Shown piece after piece: positions 11,310 through 25,897 of a DNA stretch of 64,000 nucleotides. The DNA is from Marchantia polymorpha subsp. ruderalis. Taxonomy: Eukaryota; Streptophyta; Marchantiopsida; Marchantiales; Marchantiaceae. Position numbers and translations under genes: made by a program. The stretch lies in NCBI GenBank assembly GCA_037833965.1, contig AP031356.1, positions 27,380,501 through 27,444,500 of the forward strand, given 5' to 3'. The notes under the pieces were generated by a model, which saw only the letters and a list, made by a program, of their open reading frames with translations, had not been told where the DNA came from and made no database searches. Each line of letters opens with the position of its first letter. The first letter of the stretch is position 1.

Positions 11310-14300
11310 GGGGCGTTTGCTCCTCTACAGCAGCCCTTATCTAGAAGTAACGAAATCAAATTGGGATAACGCGCCAATCTTGGACGAAAGAGAGCTCTGT
11401 GCAAAAGATAAACAATCCGATGATTAGGCTCGTGAATTTGGCGAGAAACCTCAGAATTTTCTGGAAGGAAACCATCATACGCACACACAACCGACGGCGA
11501 TTGTTGCTAGATCGACGAGGACTGGGATCTCATTTTCTCTACCGTCCAATGTTCTCGGAGGAGGAGGGGGGGAGCGGGAGCGAGCTAGCGCGAGCGAGAG
11601 AGGTTGTGGGCAGGGATGGAGGTGTTGTATGTCGGCAGGCAGGCAGGGAGGTGATATGTGAGGCTTCACCCCACAGATTCCGTTCTTGTACGATCTGTGG
11701 CTCACAAAACTCTCAAGCAGATGGGGCAACGTCAAAAGCGAAGGCACGCCCTTGCATTTCAGAATGCGTGCCCATCGACGGCGATGGGGCTCCCTCGGGT
11801 GCACACCGCAGGAAGCAAGGTCAGGCCTCAGGAGAGCGCCCCCGATCACCCCCCGGGGCAAAATCAGCGAATAATAATTTCACTCGCCGGCCTTCGTCGT
11901 CTTCTCACGAGGATACAGTGAAAATCGTACAGTCCTCAACATCGCCCAACTGGATGCGGAAAAGCGCATGCACTATGCGTCGCAATGCACGGGCAAGTGA
12001 CGTCGTCGTCGTCGTACACCAAAAGCAGACAGCTAGACTTCTCCGAGCTCCCTTCCTCCCCGGGGCGTCGTCGACATCGACCTCGAGAAACTGATGCACG
12101 CAGGCATGGCCCCCGGCTCGCCGAAATCGCCCCTTCGCCCGCGAGTGTGGTGGCGTCAACTCATGCTTCCAATCTGCAGGCGGATCGACGACCAACCGAT
12201 CGAACATCCGACCCCTCGTCGGCAAATCTGATCGCTCGAGCGCTTTACGAAAAGATCAGCCCAATGGAGTCCCACGAGAGAGAGAGAGAGAGGCGGACGG
12301 AGGCATGGAGCCCTCGCTTTCCGAGACGTAGAGCTGCGGACAAGTGTTCTCTACTCTCGAAGGGAACGACGGCTTTCGCCGGTCTACATGTCGGGGCCAC
12401 ATTGGTCGACGCTCGCGTTCATGAGAGCATCGACCGGCTCGACCGGACAGGACCGGACCGGACACCCGGTGTCGCGAGAAGTGCTCCAGGTGGGGAACGG
12501 ATCGGCGTCGCAGAGGCCGGCGACATGTAGAACGACAATTGTTGGAATGAAAGGAAATCCTCCGGCTCCAGAGCTAGCGCTTAGTGGATGAGAACTCCGC
12601 GTTTAGGCACATCTACGTCGGAGATCATGGGAACACTACCTTCCACGATTGAACCAATCGCCGGGACCGACGAAACCTACGCCTTCAGCTAATCCCGTGC
12701 CTCGCTTCGCCCGAGGACAAACTATCGAAGCTCTGATGTGAATTTAACGCGATCTGCCGAAAACGACATGACTGCCAAATGCCATTTCACCCAAGGGGGG
12801 ATTCCCTCTCGCAGGGTCCGAAAGTCCATTCGCAGGACCCGTCTCGGAAAGGCGCGCTCAGGATCAGGATTCACCGAAATCTTTATTAACGGAACCTCGA
12901 GGGATAAAGTGACTTCATGGGTATCGCAGGACCCCGGGCTCTTGACAAATGACATTTCGACTTCGGATGGCGTCAGGCGCGTGGGGGCGGGGGGGGTTCA
13001 TTCCTCCTCCAGGGCGTCTGGAGGGTGAAATTAAATCGGTCGGTTTGACGAACGGAATATAATGTCGCGCGAAATATCCCGATCGACGGTCAGGATGCTC
13101 TGATCTCCCCGGTTGTGGGTCGTCGATTTGTTCTCGTGTTTCGTGTACCTTTTGTGCGCGTTGCCTCCCCGTTCAGTCGCAATTAGAAGCGCTGCTTTGT
13201 TGGACCCTTGACTCATAGTTTCCGTCAAGTTTACATATATGCACGCATAACCTCCCCGTTCTAGTGTTGTTTAACTGTACCAACAACAACAACACTAACT
13301 TTCGTATGGTGCAATAGGTAACACAACACACATGTAAGTCCACCTTAACGGCCCTGTAGATTCTAACCAGAATTGTGAAAATGTGGGACCAAGCAACATG
13401 GAACACCCAGCCACACCCCCTTTTGCTCCACAAACCCAAATTAAACTCCTCGTGCTTGTATGTCCTCTTTGTTGATAGGGTGGGCAAAGCAATTCATGTC
13501 AAGGCGCAAAAACTTTACTGCCAAATTTTCTCTCAATCTGTATACAGTTTCTCTCAATATGTATAACGTGCTTAAATCACATATATGTATGTTTGTAAGT
13601 ATATGTATGAATATATAATAATTCGTTTGCGAACTCGTCGTGACTTTCATTGAAATTTATCTTGGTAAACACAGAAAGACTCTACCAAGCGATCATCGAA
13701 ATATAGTGGAAGTGAATCATTGGATCATTTGATGTGCTGTAGGGATTGCTCGGAAGCGATTGTAACCAATCGCTGGCTTAGGACTGGGTTCTGCTGAAGT
13801 GGAGCCCAGCTTAATTTCGCGAAAGTCTTGAGGTATCCTCATTGATGCTTTTCCTATTATCTGCACTTGCACCAGGTCTTAACCACAACAATCTCCAAGG
13901 ACAAAGGTCTAGCAGCGTACATAGACATGGTTTCCTACGTGATGGGAAAATCCTTGGTGGCAAAATTTTTTCCTTTATCTGCAGCATACAAATTCCCACA
14001 CCCCTTTCAAAACACCCTTCAGTTTTAGGAGTGGAGCTCACTCACCGCTATATATTAGCCCTCCAAAGGCTTCTCAAGATAGACAATCGAACTAAACAGC
14101 ACTTCTTCTCCTCCACCAAAAGGAAAACAATATCCTCAAAATATTATCATAATACAAACCTCAGTCTAACATCATCTAAGTCCACCACATTTGTGAATTC
14201 CCCTTATTGAAAGACTTACACATTATGCTCTCCATACTACAACCAATAAAACATCCAACTATGCACGATAAATATGCACAATGACACCAAAGGCAACGAA

Positions 14301-15750
14301 ACCGTTGATACTCGACCAAGCGATCCAACTTCTTACATGTACAAACCACCATCTTGCTCACTGCCTTCAAATCCAAAATTACACACATGATACCACTCGT
14401 CACAACAACGAGGATACCCAGTTTTGAAGCATCCATACAGAAAATACTATACAGATATCACAAGAACTCACAATTAATATAAATTTCATTGCTATGTGGA
14501 CCCACATCCATGTTTTAGATCTAAAACCTTGATGGCAAAAATGTCAATGCTCGGGCCATCAAATCACCCTCTACATCAGAACTGCGACATGTTCACTTCA
14601 TGATAAGGCTTCAAAATAATCTCTTGTGGTCTAGAAAACACTCTTATCCTACTGTCCATGTAGCCTCACAACCTCCCACCCTGGCACTTGGTGACACTTA
14701 TTTTATCGTTGTACAGATAAAAATCATGAATACAATACTTCCCATAGGCATTACACATGGCGCACACTGCCAAACAGTTACTGCCACTCTCGAGGAACTA
14801 AATCAAAGAACACCATCATCATCAACGCCTGATCTCAAATCATTGTTCTATCAGATTTTCTTGGCTGGTTTTGCAGACTTGTCCTATGCACATGTCCAGC
14901 AAGACTTAAAACCGTACAGAATCATCATGAGAAACACCTTCAATTTTCCCACATTGGACCTCATGTCCAAAATCCACATCACAAAACACTTTTCAAATAT
15001 ATACGTCGCAATAATAGGTAGGAGCACATGATCATCATGAAAGATAGGATTACACACCACTAATTAAACCCTTCAGGGAAGCATGATAATTGGTGACAAA
15101 CCTTGTAAAGCAATTCGACATAAACGACGTCGAATTGCTTTTTGGGGTGTTGCGCAAATGTACAAGTCAAGAAAATTCAGACTCAAAATATGAGATGTTG
15201 TATTGACATGCACATGCATTTTGAGTTCGTTAGCTCTTGAGAACAATATGCCATATCTGTTGGATTAGAATTATGTATACTTTATAATATATGATATGAT
15301 TGGAAATATATATATATATATATATATAGTAATTGCCACAATTTATTGAATGGCACATATCATGCACGAATTGTTAAACAAGTAATGCGTTTAGCATCTG
15401 CAGTATACCTAAGGAGATGTAGGGTTAGGGGGACAGAGTCTGTATAAAGGCTACTTGTTTTTACGAAAGTTGATGATACATGAAACATGGACTAGTTCAT
15501 GAACCTCTAGATTTTTCAAGTTCCAATGTATTTATTTCTACTTTAATGTACACCTATTTTATGGAATAAACGAGAAGTCTTTGCGGATCACTTGTTACAC
15601 GTATCGCAACATACTTGTAATTTCGTATGAAAATTTATGTACAAAGAAATACGTGAAAATCAAGAAAAAATTTTACGATGTTAGAGGTAGGTATTTTTTT
15701 AATAAAAAGGTATCTAATAGAACCGAGGTTGGATCAAAAGAGAAGGAGAT

Positions 15751-15798
15751 GAGAGGCTCGAACCCTCCTATTGTGGCCAGAGTAATTAAATGCGGCTA
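15751..15798 (-). repeat. tRNA-like / SINE-head relic, second copy
   Basis: The minus strand carries a perfect box B (GGGTTCGAGCC at 15755-15765) inside a fully pairing 5-bp T-arm (GAGGG / CTCTC). Upstream of it lies ATTACTCTGGCCACA, which parallels ATTACACCGACACA in the element at 3376-3431. No complete tRNA cloverleaf is present. Confidence 0.35.
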
Positions 15799-18700
15799 TG
15801 ACAGTATCTGGTGAATATCCATGAGACGACTGGGCTGTCAGTCTGTCTGTGGACGTGAAAGGAAAAAGCATCAACGATGAAAGAAGAACCGAACACTGTG
15901 ACTGCTGACAACGGAGGACGGGAACAGGGTGTAGGCGTGGGTGACACCAGACGGAGTACAGTTCTGTACAGTACTGTAGTACGTAGCATGGAGGAGGGAG
16001 AAGTCCTCGAGGGAGACTGGAAGACCGGACACCGTGTAGGACGGAGGGCAAGCAGCGAGCGTCGAGACCTTCGCCGATGTCCAAATCTGACACTGACACT
16101 GACAGGTCGGAATCAAACTTTGTCCAGGTGGCAGAATGGTCGAGTGGAGTCCACGGAGGACACTCATGGGAGTGGATAGCGCTCGACTGGACTAGGTGAG
16201 GCGTACCAACCGATAACGGACCACGGGATCTTCTGAATCCCCCACAGTAGTCGAGCGGCTAGATCCCAGTGACCTATGAACTGCGACATTCTGCCTTGCA
16301 CACAGCCCATCGCCATCGCAGTAGTATTATATGCGATGGAATGAAGTACTCGCAAAAGTTGAGCCTTAGGTCGAAGTTGTCTGGGACGAGAATCATGCTC
16401 CAGATCTAGCCAGAGACTGCGGGAAGAACTGACCCTGTTGCTTCGAAAGAAGATTGGTCGTTGTCTCTCGTCATGGAGACCCAGTCCACAATCATACTTC
16501 CAATCTGAAGTACAATCTGCCGGGGGCTGTCCGACCCTCGCTCTACAGAAAGATTACAAATTTCTCAACTTGTTTTTTCGGATCACAGCCTCGGCATTGG
16601 ATGTGAAGATCATTAAAAACTCATTTCCGAGCAGTCGTGGACCATGCAGCGCTGAGACTAGAGCAGATCGAGGGAGATCGAGACTTTATTCAAGATATGA
16701 GGAAAATCTTGACGCAAAGAAATCGCAAAGTTTTGTGCATACTCTGTTCAGCAGAGGGCGACAGGAAAGTCATGGATAGGTCCGGAGAGAAAGACATCCT
16801 GTTCACGGCTTCATTCCAGTAGAGGGTAAAAAGAAAAGCGCGATGACGTCGTTTCAGTCACTGCCTTCTTGGGTCGCCAACTTTGCACATCGCTAGAAAC
16901 AGGACGGACACAGTAAAATAACACAAGGGATGGAGGCAACAGCGATTGATGAAGTCACATGTAACGAGAGATCCTACTGGCGTATCATCAAGGCTAGTCG
17001 TACCGAAACTCTGAAGTCCGCTGGCGGCTGGGAAGGTCAGAAGCTGCTAGGGTAGGTATCGCAAGTTTTGAAGGTACAGTTGAGAAGTTGAGAACTTACC
17101 AGACTAAACTGTAAGTCTTCAACTGAAGCATCATTCCTGAACTGAAAGCGAATGCGATGGAACTTTCTTCTGATGCGCTCAGGTCCTTGAGAATAATAAA
17201 ACTCAAGAATAGGATTTGGATATTGGTAGACAAATATACCAGCGAGGAGTTCCGTGGTCATTCATCATGCCACATTGGAAAGGCTCACTGCACGCATTTG
17301 TTGAAAGTGCTTCCAGAATCCTGTGAACACCGCGTGATTCAAAAGCATTTTCACCAAGATTTACTCGGTACATGGCTGACATAAGCGGGAACTCGGTCAA
17401 GAACCATGCGTCCGTAAACCATATCTTCCTCCCATTGCTTCTCTTTGCAGTTTCAGTCACATGGGGATGAAAAAGATTTTGTTCAGGATGGCGGACTAAC
17501 TGAGGATGACCCCACGAAGGTCAGCTAAAGGTCCATTGTCTTATCGTCGAGCACCTTACTCTTACTTGTGCTCCGTACTGAACCAAAAATTGTCCTAATG
17601 GAATGGAGTACGGTGCACTTGATAGGATGCTTTGGAAGAAGTCTTCTCGAACAGATACTTGTAGTGGAAATCATCCTGGAAGATTTTGCACTCGTTCTCG
17701 TTACGAATCGAGTGAGAAGTCAGACCTATAGCAATGTCTTGAGTGCAATCCCTCCGGAATCAGTCTCAAAAGTGTTCCCCTGAGAGGAACAATTTTCCTC
17801 TGAGGCGATGGAAGGTCGCGGTCTTGGAAAGAAATCCGAGCCGACTTCGGATCTTGGAAAAGACCATCGACAATCGAAGTGCTCTTTTCTAGAGTTCTGG
17901 ATTCGCAGGTCACTCGAGCTCTGACGCTAACTTCAACCCAGCGCACAAGCTCAGCAGCGGAGACCAATTTCGCCAGCCTGCAAATCTCTCTTCCACGCAA
18001 GTACAAGGCAAAAACTTCTTCACCATTTCATGAACGCTATTGGATCCCACCATCTCGCCAGACAGCACCCTACAAGCTCTATCAACAAGACGCAGAAGTC
18101 ACACAATTGGAATAACACAAACCCTAACCAAAAGGGGGTTTTTTTCCTGGATAACACCAACCTCACAGCCTCTCGGCAGTTCGGTATTTCTTCATCATCA
18201 CAACCGCCGCTGTCAGTTGAGATTCTCTATCTAATATCTCCGCTGCATAATGTGCACATTTCCAGGCATGACACTCGACGCGTCTTCTCCTTTATTCTAC
18301 TAGAAAAACAATTTCTTGATTATCGAGTGGAAATTATTGGGTAGAAGTAATATCGCAAAAAAGGCTGAGAATAGCCCACCATGTAACCATGAGAGGGTTG
18401 GATGGACTAGGCCCCACGACCATCAAACTTGGAAATATGTACATATCCGTCTTGTATATTACACCTCTTTAGTCAAAAGATATGACTTGAATACGAGTAT
18501 TTCAACCTCCACTAATCATTTCTTTAGTCAAAGAATGTCCAAAATAAACGAGTATTTCAACATCAACTAATTATTTTCTGTGGATATGTATTGTGAGTGC
18601 TAGTACTCGATGTAAATTAATCCATACATGCTTCCTAAAAGAATGCACAATGTGGCGAAGAAAATGATACTCTTCTCGCACGATGTGTAGAGTCTCAGAT

Positions 18701-21700
18701 TGATCAATTGTTTTAGGTATCCATAGTTTCGTACAACTCTAGAATAAGAGTAACAACAATCTAGATTTTTTGCATCTAATTATACTTGAATCGTTTTGCC
18801 AAACTAAAATATTAGATAATTGTCACTTTTGATAGCACTTTTATCACATTTCTTGTAACATAATGTAACAAGCCACAAAGCATCCATACACCAGATACAA
18901 GTTTGTCCAAAATTGAGTTTTAAAATTTATATCCTGAATTTTCAAAATATCATGTAACTAAGATAATATATATTTAAAAGTAACAGTTGAGAAAAATTGG
19001 ATCAATTTTAAGAGTGGACTCTGTTGCTATAGGCTTGAAAACTCACTAGTACAAGTTGTACAGACTTCAAGCATGACTAACCAAGATTTAAACTTTTAAA
19101 CAAGACCTTGTAGTACAAGTAACGGCAGTATATACTAAAAAAATATAGCAAGTTGAAAGTAAGATAGATAGATAAAAAGTTTTTAATTTAATTTCTGAGC
19201 AAAGGATAATGGTTATATCCACTAAAATAATATATCAAATATGCTAAAATAATGAGTTTCAAACTAGAACAAAATTCGAATTGGTGACCCATACATTAAA
19301 AAACATCTAATAAGAAAATTATCATGGATAAATAAAAAATAACAGAAAATAAAAGATTTTCATATTATTCCATATTTAGATTAGTGCAAGGTTGCAATTC
19401 TGATATTGTGCAAACCATAAAATTTGTCAAACTATGATAGCATAAGTACATGGAGGCCGTTAAGGTTTAGTTAAGAATGAGATTGGTACTGAAAATTAAA
19501 CTATTTCCTTATAGTACCAAAAAATAATCATGACATTCGTAAGATATTTGAGTTATATACGTATAGCCTACTTACATCTCATAAATTCAAAGCAGTTGAC
19601 CGATATAACAACGTTTAGAGTAATTATAGAAGAATGATTGTAAAAACTATAAGAGCTGGAGAAGAAATTCCAAAGAGGAGCTATGTCATAACCCTATCAT
19701 AGAATGACACAGTAACAACAGAGTTCACGAAAGTCCAAGCAAAAAGCGAAAGGCTAGGAAGTAAATTTCCATTTTTGGACATGTAGGTACGCTTCGCTAC
19801 TTTCAAATGGAAAGCCAAAGTCTACTGTCATCTCCAAACGTGGGATGACATCGACTCACGACGAATCCTATCTAAGAAAGCCCCTCTAATATAGTCTGTC
19901 TATTTCCAAAAAAAAAGTGAAACATGATCTTTCCAAAAAAGAAAGAGAATTTTAGGCACAACTGATCTCTATCCTTTCTTTCCAGTTATGTGGAGGCATC
20001 ACCTCAGTCCAAACCGGCTATAATTTAAGCAATAACGTTACGGAGCTGAACTCACGATAATGCTTCACTTGTTCCAATGTACTAATACCTTTAGATACTA
20101 CATAGAAAAAGAATAAAAGTACGAAATATTTCTTGATTGGGAGTATTGAAAAAATAAGTTACTCCTCCTTGATATGAAAGGAGATATCTTCCTTGATATT
20201 TTTACAACTCGCTCAAAAGACGAAGTGTATCCAGGTGGGTGCAATGTAGCAAGATTAAACATTACCCCACAATCTTTGTATCAATCCTATCTATACACTT
20301 CAATATCCCTAAGCACGGTCCCTTGGCTATGCTATCTGCTAGAGAAAAGAAAGATGCGTTAAATAATAGGAGCTGCGCAACCATAGCCACAGCTACAGGT
20401 GAAAAAAAGAAGCAGATGGGGACAAGATGAAAAGTGCTCAGCTAAACTCTCCCTTAACGGCATGGTACCTTGGACCCACCGTAAATTTATGGAAGGTTCG
20501 GGCTATGCTTTTCTTCGGAGCTTCTGGCAAATATATGTTGTCCGTGTCTTAGAGTCTGCAGCAACTTGAGGCTTATAGGATTATTGTCTATTCACTTGAG
20601 CTCCTCTTTAGCTAGAGATTCAAAGTTTACATATATGTATACATCATTGCCGATAGGGCTGTCGTTACCATAATTGACAAATTATTTGAGTTGAAGACAG
20701 GCATGGTATGTTGTGTAGCAACATTCTCTACTTGCAATGAGAGCTTTTGTTCGATTTTTTTGTGTTTGGCAAAGGCCAATATCCTGTAATGCCAGCTTTA
20801 CTTGGCTAGGAATTCTCACCTGGCGAGGAATCTGAATGTAGTAGTGAGAGACGATTGCTCAGAGTTCCTCCGACAGAGTTTCACCTTGAAAAAGACAACC
20901 AATCGGCAAGAAGCAGGATCTCATGTCTGTTGCTTTGGTCGTTTGTTGACAGCTTGGTCTCGGCTTTTTCATTCAGCAAGGACGTAAATGGCCAAAGAAG
21001 GTTCCTTCTTCGGCCAGTAGCCTTCTCTGCCCTTTCACCTACAATTCCTCAGGTACAGTCAGATAAGGAAGTGCTTCCTTCCAAAAATTCAACCACCAAG
21101 TATTCCGGTAGAAGTAGCATTTTGACTTTGAACATTGGTTCATACTTGAATCATTTTTATGCATCTCTAGCTTCCACAGGGATGTATATGAAATTTCTTT
21201 AAAACATATACATTATTGTAACAGTGCTTTTAAACAATATGTACACAACGTAGACTGTAATCATCCAATAGACTATTTACGTGATATTTAATATATATTC
21301 ATCTAGCGTTAAATGAAAATCTTTGACCATATTATCATCAATATCTTTGATGAAATCATGGCTTTATATTTTGCTCGGAGTTACACGTTTAAATCATATA
21401 CTTGCAAGAGCAGTCTGTGGTTAAGGAGGCAGAGTGCAAGATTTGCCAGGCCTAAAATACCATTGAATTCAAGGAGTTAAAGATCTTAAAGGAATACTTG
21501 GTTTATTTTTTATAGTTTATTATCTATATGAAATGTCATCTACAGCAATTAAGGCTAGTTAGTTGATTTCTCAACTTTTGTTGACTCTGTATTTGTGATT
21601 ACATGTTGTTACATTCTTGGTATGTTTGTAAGCTATATGATTACAGTATTGTACATATATACAATATATATATCACATACAATTGCAACATTCAAGACGT

Positions 21701-22356
21701 GATATTTTCAAGAGAGTTTTATACTATAAGTTCTGACTTGAGCTCTCATCTTTATTTTAATTGTTGATCAAATTCAATAAATTTCTATAATTTAATTTTA
21801 TTATTCAAAATTCAAATTTTAATTAAATTTTTTTCTCAATGCTCATGGACATTCCTAGTACCATAGGAGAATGTTTATCTATACTCTTGCTCCAATGATG
21901 CATAATAAAAAATCCTGGCTACATAATGCGTCATGATTTTTTGTTGATGTGCTTCAACTACTTATTCTACAACATGAGGTTGATTTGAACGTTTCAGCCA
22001 TTTACATTTTGATTTGTCACATGAAATGAAATCATTAAATGAGTAGCTATTGTCTTTGACTGATATTACATTAGGTGTTTCAGAAATCATATGATTTCTT
22101 GCCCATTTAAAATACACAGGATAGTTAGTCATGATCTTATTAGAATTGCAAGTGGTATTAGAGTATACATAATATGAAGATAACATTGAAATGTAGTGCT
22201 TGACTTCAAACATGACTACACCTTGTTCAAGAGGATCTTTTTATTTGTATACGTAGTAATTACAGTCTCCTATTTGTGACGCGGGATTAGAATAAGTGAA
22301 GTTTCCATACACTTTACATCGCAAACACGTTACTCACATACACATATACAAACTTT

Positions 22357-22392
22357 CTTCAGATTTCTTCACAACTCTGAAGAAATCTGAAG
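22357..22392. repeat. Perfect 15-bp inverted repeat, 6-bp loop
   Basis: CTTCAGATTTCTTCA and its exact reverse complement are separated by CAACTC. There is no gene context. Origin as a miniature foldback element is possible but unsupported. Confidence 0.9.
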
Positions 22393-22744
22393 TCCAATCT
22401 CCCTTGGAACAATTGAACGCCAACCCGTACAAGCAAAAGAGCAGAAGGCCTCAAGGAACAGACCAATTAATTAACATCACCGAGAACTTGACGAATTTGA
22501 TTCTGTCCAGAGGTTGTGCACTACATTCTGATTAGTGTTTATTCCTAATCCGTCTAACAATTTCAGGAAACACGTGAGTTCTTCAAGTGAAAATACGTGT
22601 TTTTCTCCACTGGAAAACACGTTGGTCTTAATTACCCTACTGGCAATAAAACCGTCACAAGTACACAAGTCAAGCCCAACCCACTCCAAAGAGACTCTAG
22701 GTTGACGTTTGCGGTCAGTTGCTACTCCCAACGCTAACGGGCTT

Positions 22745-22772
22745 GACTCGAAGAACTTACGTTCTTCGAGTC
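22745..22772. repeat. Perfect 12-bp inverted repeat, 4-bp loop
   Basis: GACTCGAAGAAC, TTAC, then the exact reverse complement. It lies about 350 bp from the foldback at 22357-22392. Confidence 0.9.
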
Positions 22773-25700
22773 GTCATTGACCTTAAACCCTTCCAGAACA
22801 GAAACCCTAGCTCAAAGTCTAAATTTAATAAGAAACAAAACTACATGACAGTGATAAATTTAATACTGAAGGATGTATGGAGAATTAAGTAACAAAAAAC
22901 AAGTACTTTCATGTAAAACATTTTATATAAAGTATTTTTTAAAAACTCTGATATTATAAAAAAATTGTATTTTGAATTATATATATTTTTGAAAGTCCAT
23001 TATAGCATTTAAATGTGTCTAACTTCATTTACGGTTCATCTTGTGTTATATGTATTAAATAATCTCAAAGGTCATCAGATCATTTAGTCTATAAGAAATC
23101 AACCACTATAAGTAATGTTTGGTTGTATGCTCTTGTTGACTGTTTGGTAACCATAGGCTCAACAAGACTTGTATCTCATGATGATTTTATTGAATTCTAT
23201 TCCAAAGTAATATTTCTCGTCTAACATTTGTCCACTATTATTAGAGCCTTCAACATCCTTTGTTATTTGACTCTTTACTTTACGTAGGGAGAAGATTGTG
23301 GAACACAAGCAACATAACATAGATAGACCGAGAAAGCAGTATGCATATTTTTTCTATTTACCTGAAACCAGGGAACATAAGCTTTAAATTTATTATTTAT
23401 TCACCAATTTTTCCTCTACCGTAGGCCATACATAATTTTTGTAGTATTAGAAAATTTTAAATCTTAGTTATTATTTTTACAACATGAGTTTCAGTTACCG
23501 ATGGCTTTAATGTTTAATCCAATGGCTATAATTTTGATGCTATATTCAAAAATCACGTATGTCACTAAATGTGTATTGAAAAATTAAAATATTTTGCTCT
23601 AGGTATAGCGTTTGAGTAGTGAAAGATAGATCACATACATAAATTAAAACTGGTTGTACTTCAGTTCCTTCTTCGCACATAGGCTACACGTTTTTTTTCG
23701 GTTTACAATATTCAAAATGCCCATGTTCATAATGCTAGTCGTACGGTGTTTTTTGTCTCTTGTCTTTGAATTGCCCATGCTCATAGTTCTAGTTCGTGTA
23801 CACAATTCATAGTCTTCTACTTTGTGCAGTCTTTCGCCTTTGTACTTTTGTTTCCTTTCCTTATCTACAATACTGATTTTTTTTTTTCATGTCTATCGCA
23901 TGGAGCACGTGTCTCAGCAAAGATTGATGATAAGGTGCTGAACTAAGGTCCAACATGCCTATGGCCTCCAAAAGGTTTTCTCTCACAAGGGAGATGAAAA
24001 AAACCTCGTCTATGTTCCTCTCGGCTATTTACATTCCTGGATGATACACGGAACCCTATCTGAAAAAGATACGTACATATCATATCTGTCAGTTGGGAAG
24101 GAGTGGATAAACACGTCTCAAAACATGTTTCCTCCTCTTGGTAAGAACTCACTCTTTTCAAGGATTTACAATAAAAGTGAGAGGAAGAAGCTGCTTGTTA
24201 CACTTTACAGGAGCTTGCCCTGGATCGGAGAGTATCACTCTACTGAACACGAACTAAGCGGAGCAGATGATGTAAGCATGTTATCTCGTACCAAAAAAGG
24301 TACATGGGATGTCACAAGTTTACTTCCAAGTTGGGCTTCTTTTTCAGGTGCTTCCTAGAAATGGTCACATTCGTGAGGATTGTCAGGATCCGTCACCCAT
24401 TCACGATAGCTCTTGGATTCAGCCACAAGTCACCAATGCCTACTTAATCTTAATTACATGTATAACAAGTAATATTGTTCGTGAGGACGTGTAGTGTGAA
24501 AGACGAATAAAAAGTTGAGAGATTGTGAGAAACCATCTCATCGAAACAAGGTCAGCTGGAAATAGAAGGAGACAAAGTCAAATCAAAGGTGAGGATGAGC
24601 TGATCCAAACTTACAGTGAAAGTTCTCCATATCGATCTGGTGATACGGAGAACAGTTAACACCAAAACGTGTGATCCTTCATCTGCTTCAAGTAGTGGAT
24701 ATGCAGAAGACTACCTTAGACTGGATACATAACAAGCTCATACATCTTAATTGTATGAAATGATCAAATTAAAAGTATGTCTAGTTTTGTCTTGATCAAA
24801 ACTGTCTTTCTCTCTCTATATATATCTATCTATCTATAGATGCAACTGGATTTATGATAGGGAAAAAAATTTCATGTTGTGACGTGGAAATCAAAAGGAA
24901 AATTCTCTCACATTTATATCTTGACTTTATTTGCTTTGATGATGATACTTAACTCTAGTGAGCAAGATTGTAATATCAAAATCAGTTGGATGATGACTGA
25001 GCTTCTAGAAGAGGACATGAAACAATTATCTGGAAAAGTATCACATCTTAAAGATTTGAAAGTTTTGATTTCTACCTTGATTGAAGTTAGGAAGAAAAAA
25101 TCACATGGCAGTCATATTTAAATTACTTAAGTAGTTCAATATAAGGTTGATAGTTTTTTTCTAAACCATTTTCCAGTAGAGTTTTAGTTATAAATACTTT
25201 GAACATCGATTGATCATCTTTACTTTAGGGATGAAATGTGAGTATTTATGAGACTGTTTATTTAGAATAGTTGTCATGAGTTTATGGAATTTGCAATTTG
25301 AAAATTTGAGTAAAAGTGTACATCAAAGCCAAAATTATTAGAAGGAGTATTGTCGGCTAAATTTTAGTTTAAATAACTTAAGCTCTTGGAGTTTATCGAG
25401 GTTTGCTGTGCATTGCACTCCATTATGACCTTACACATGAATTCCGCCCATTTTGAATCAATATAGAATGTCTCCTTTATCATGCCTGGACTCAATTTGT
25501 GATTGTGTATGCAAACTTCGAATCATCATTTGGTTCCAAAAATACGGTCGTGGATACAAAAATTCCCTCCAAACATAAACTAAAGTTGAAATTCATACGA
25601 TCATGATTAATTAATTCTAATACTTCTGAATATTACCAGGTAATCTCTCAAATAGTATTGGTTCTACTATTCAATGAACAGTTTTTTCTCGTTAAAAAGT

Positions 25701-25897
25701 TGGAAACTAGATCATGGAGAGAAACACCATCACATAAAATCTTGCCAGCTCTTTCGTATCTGGATAGCTTAACAGTACCAAATCATAGAACTAAAAAAAG
25801 CTGAATTACTATCTAACTTCCAGCTAACAAAAGACGATAGAGACAGTGTGGATATACCTGTATTATTAGTACAATGTGGCTTTAAAATCTGGGGAGG

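Larger units (their letters stand above)
10601..13650. other. sHSP upstream region and GC-rich island, no gene recognised
   Basis: From about 11.0 to 13.1 kb the DNA is clearly richer in G+C and CpG than its surroundings, and frames stay open on several strands at once (for example 11399-12094 plus and 11475-11861 minus). The translations are compositionally biased (Arg/Ser/Pro) and match no family I recognise. It contains GTC-trinucleotide and GA-dinucleotide short repeats near 12001 and 12275. I read the long frames as a by-product of high GC. Confidence 0.5.

Noticed and set aside
11399..12530. Overlapping plus-strand frames of 231 and 181 codons
   Set aside because: High GC keeps several frames open on both strands here, and the translations are Arg/Ser-rich without motifs.
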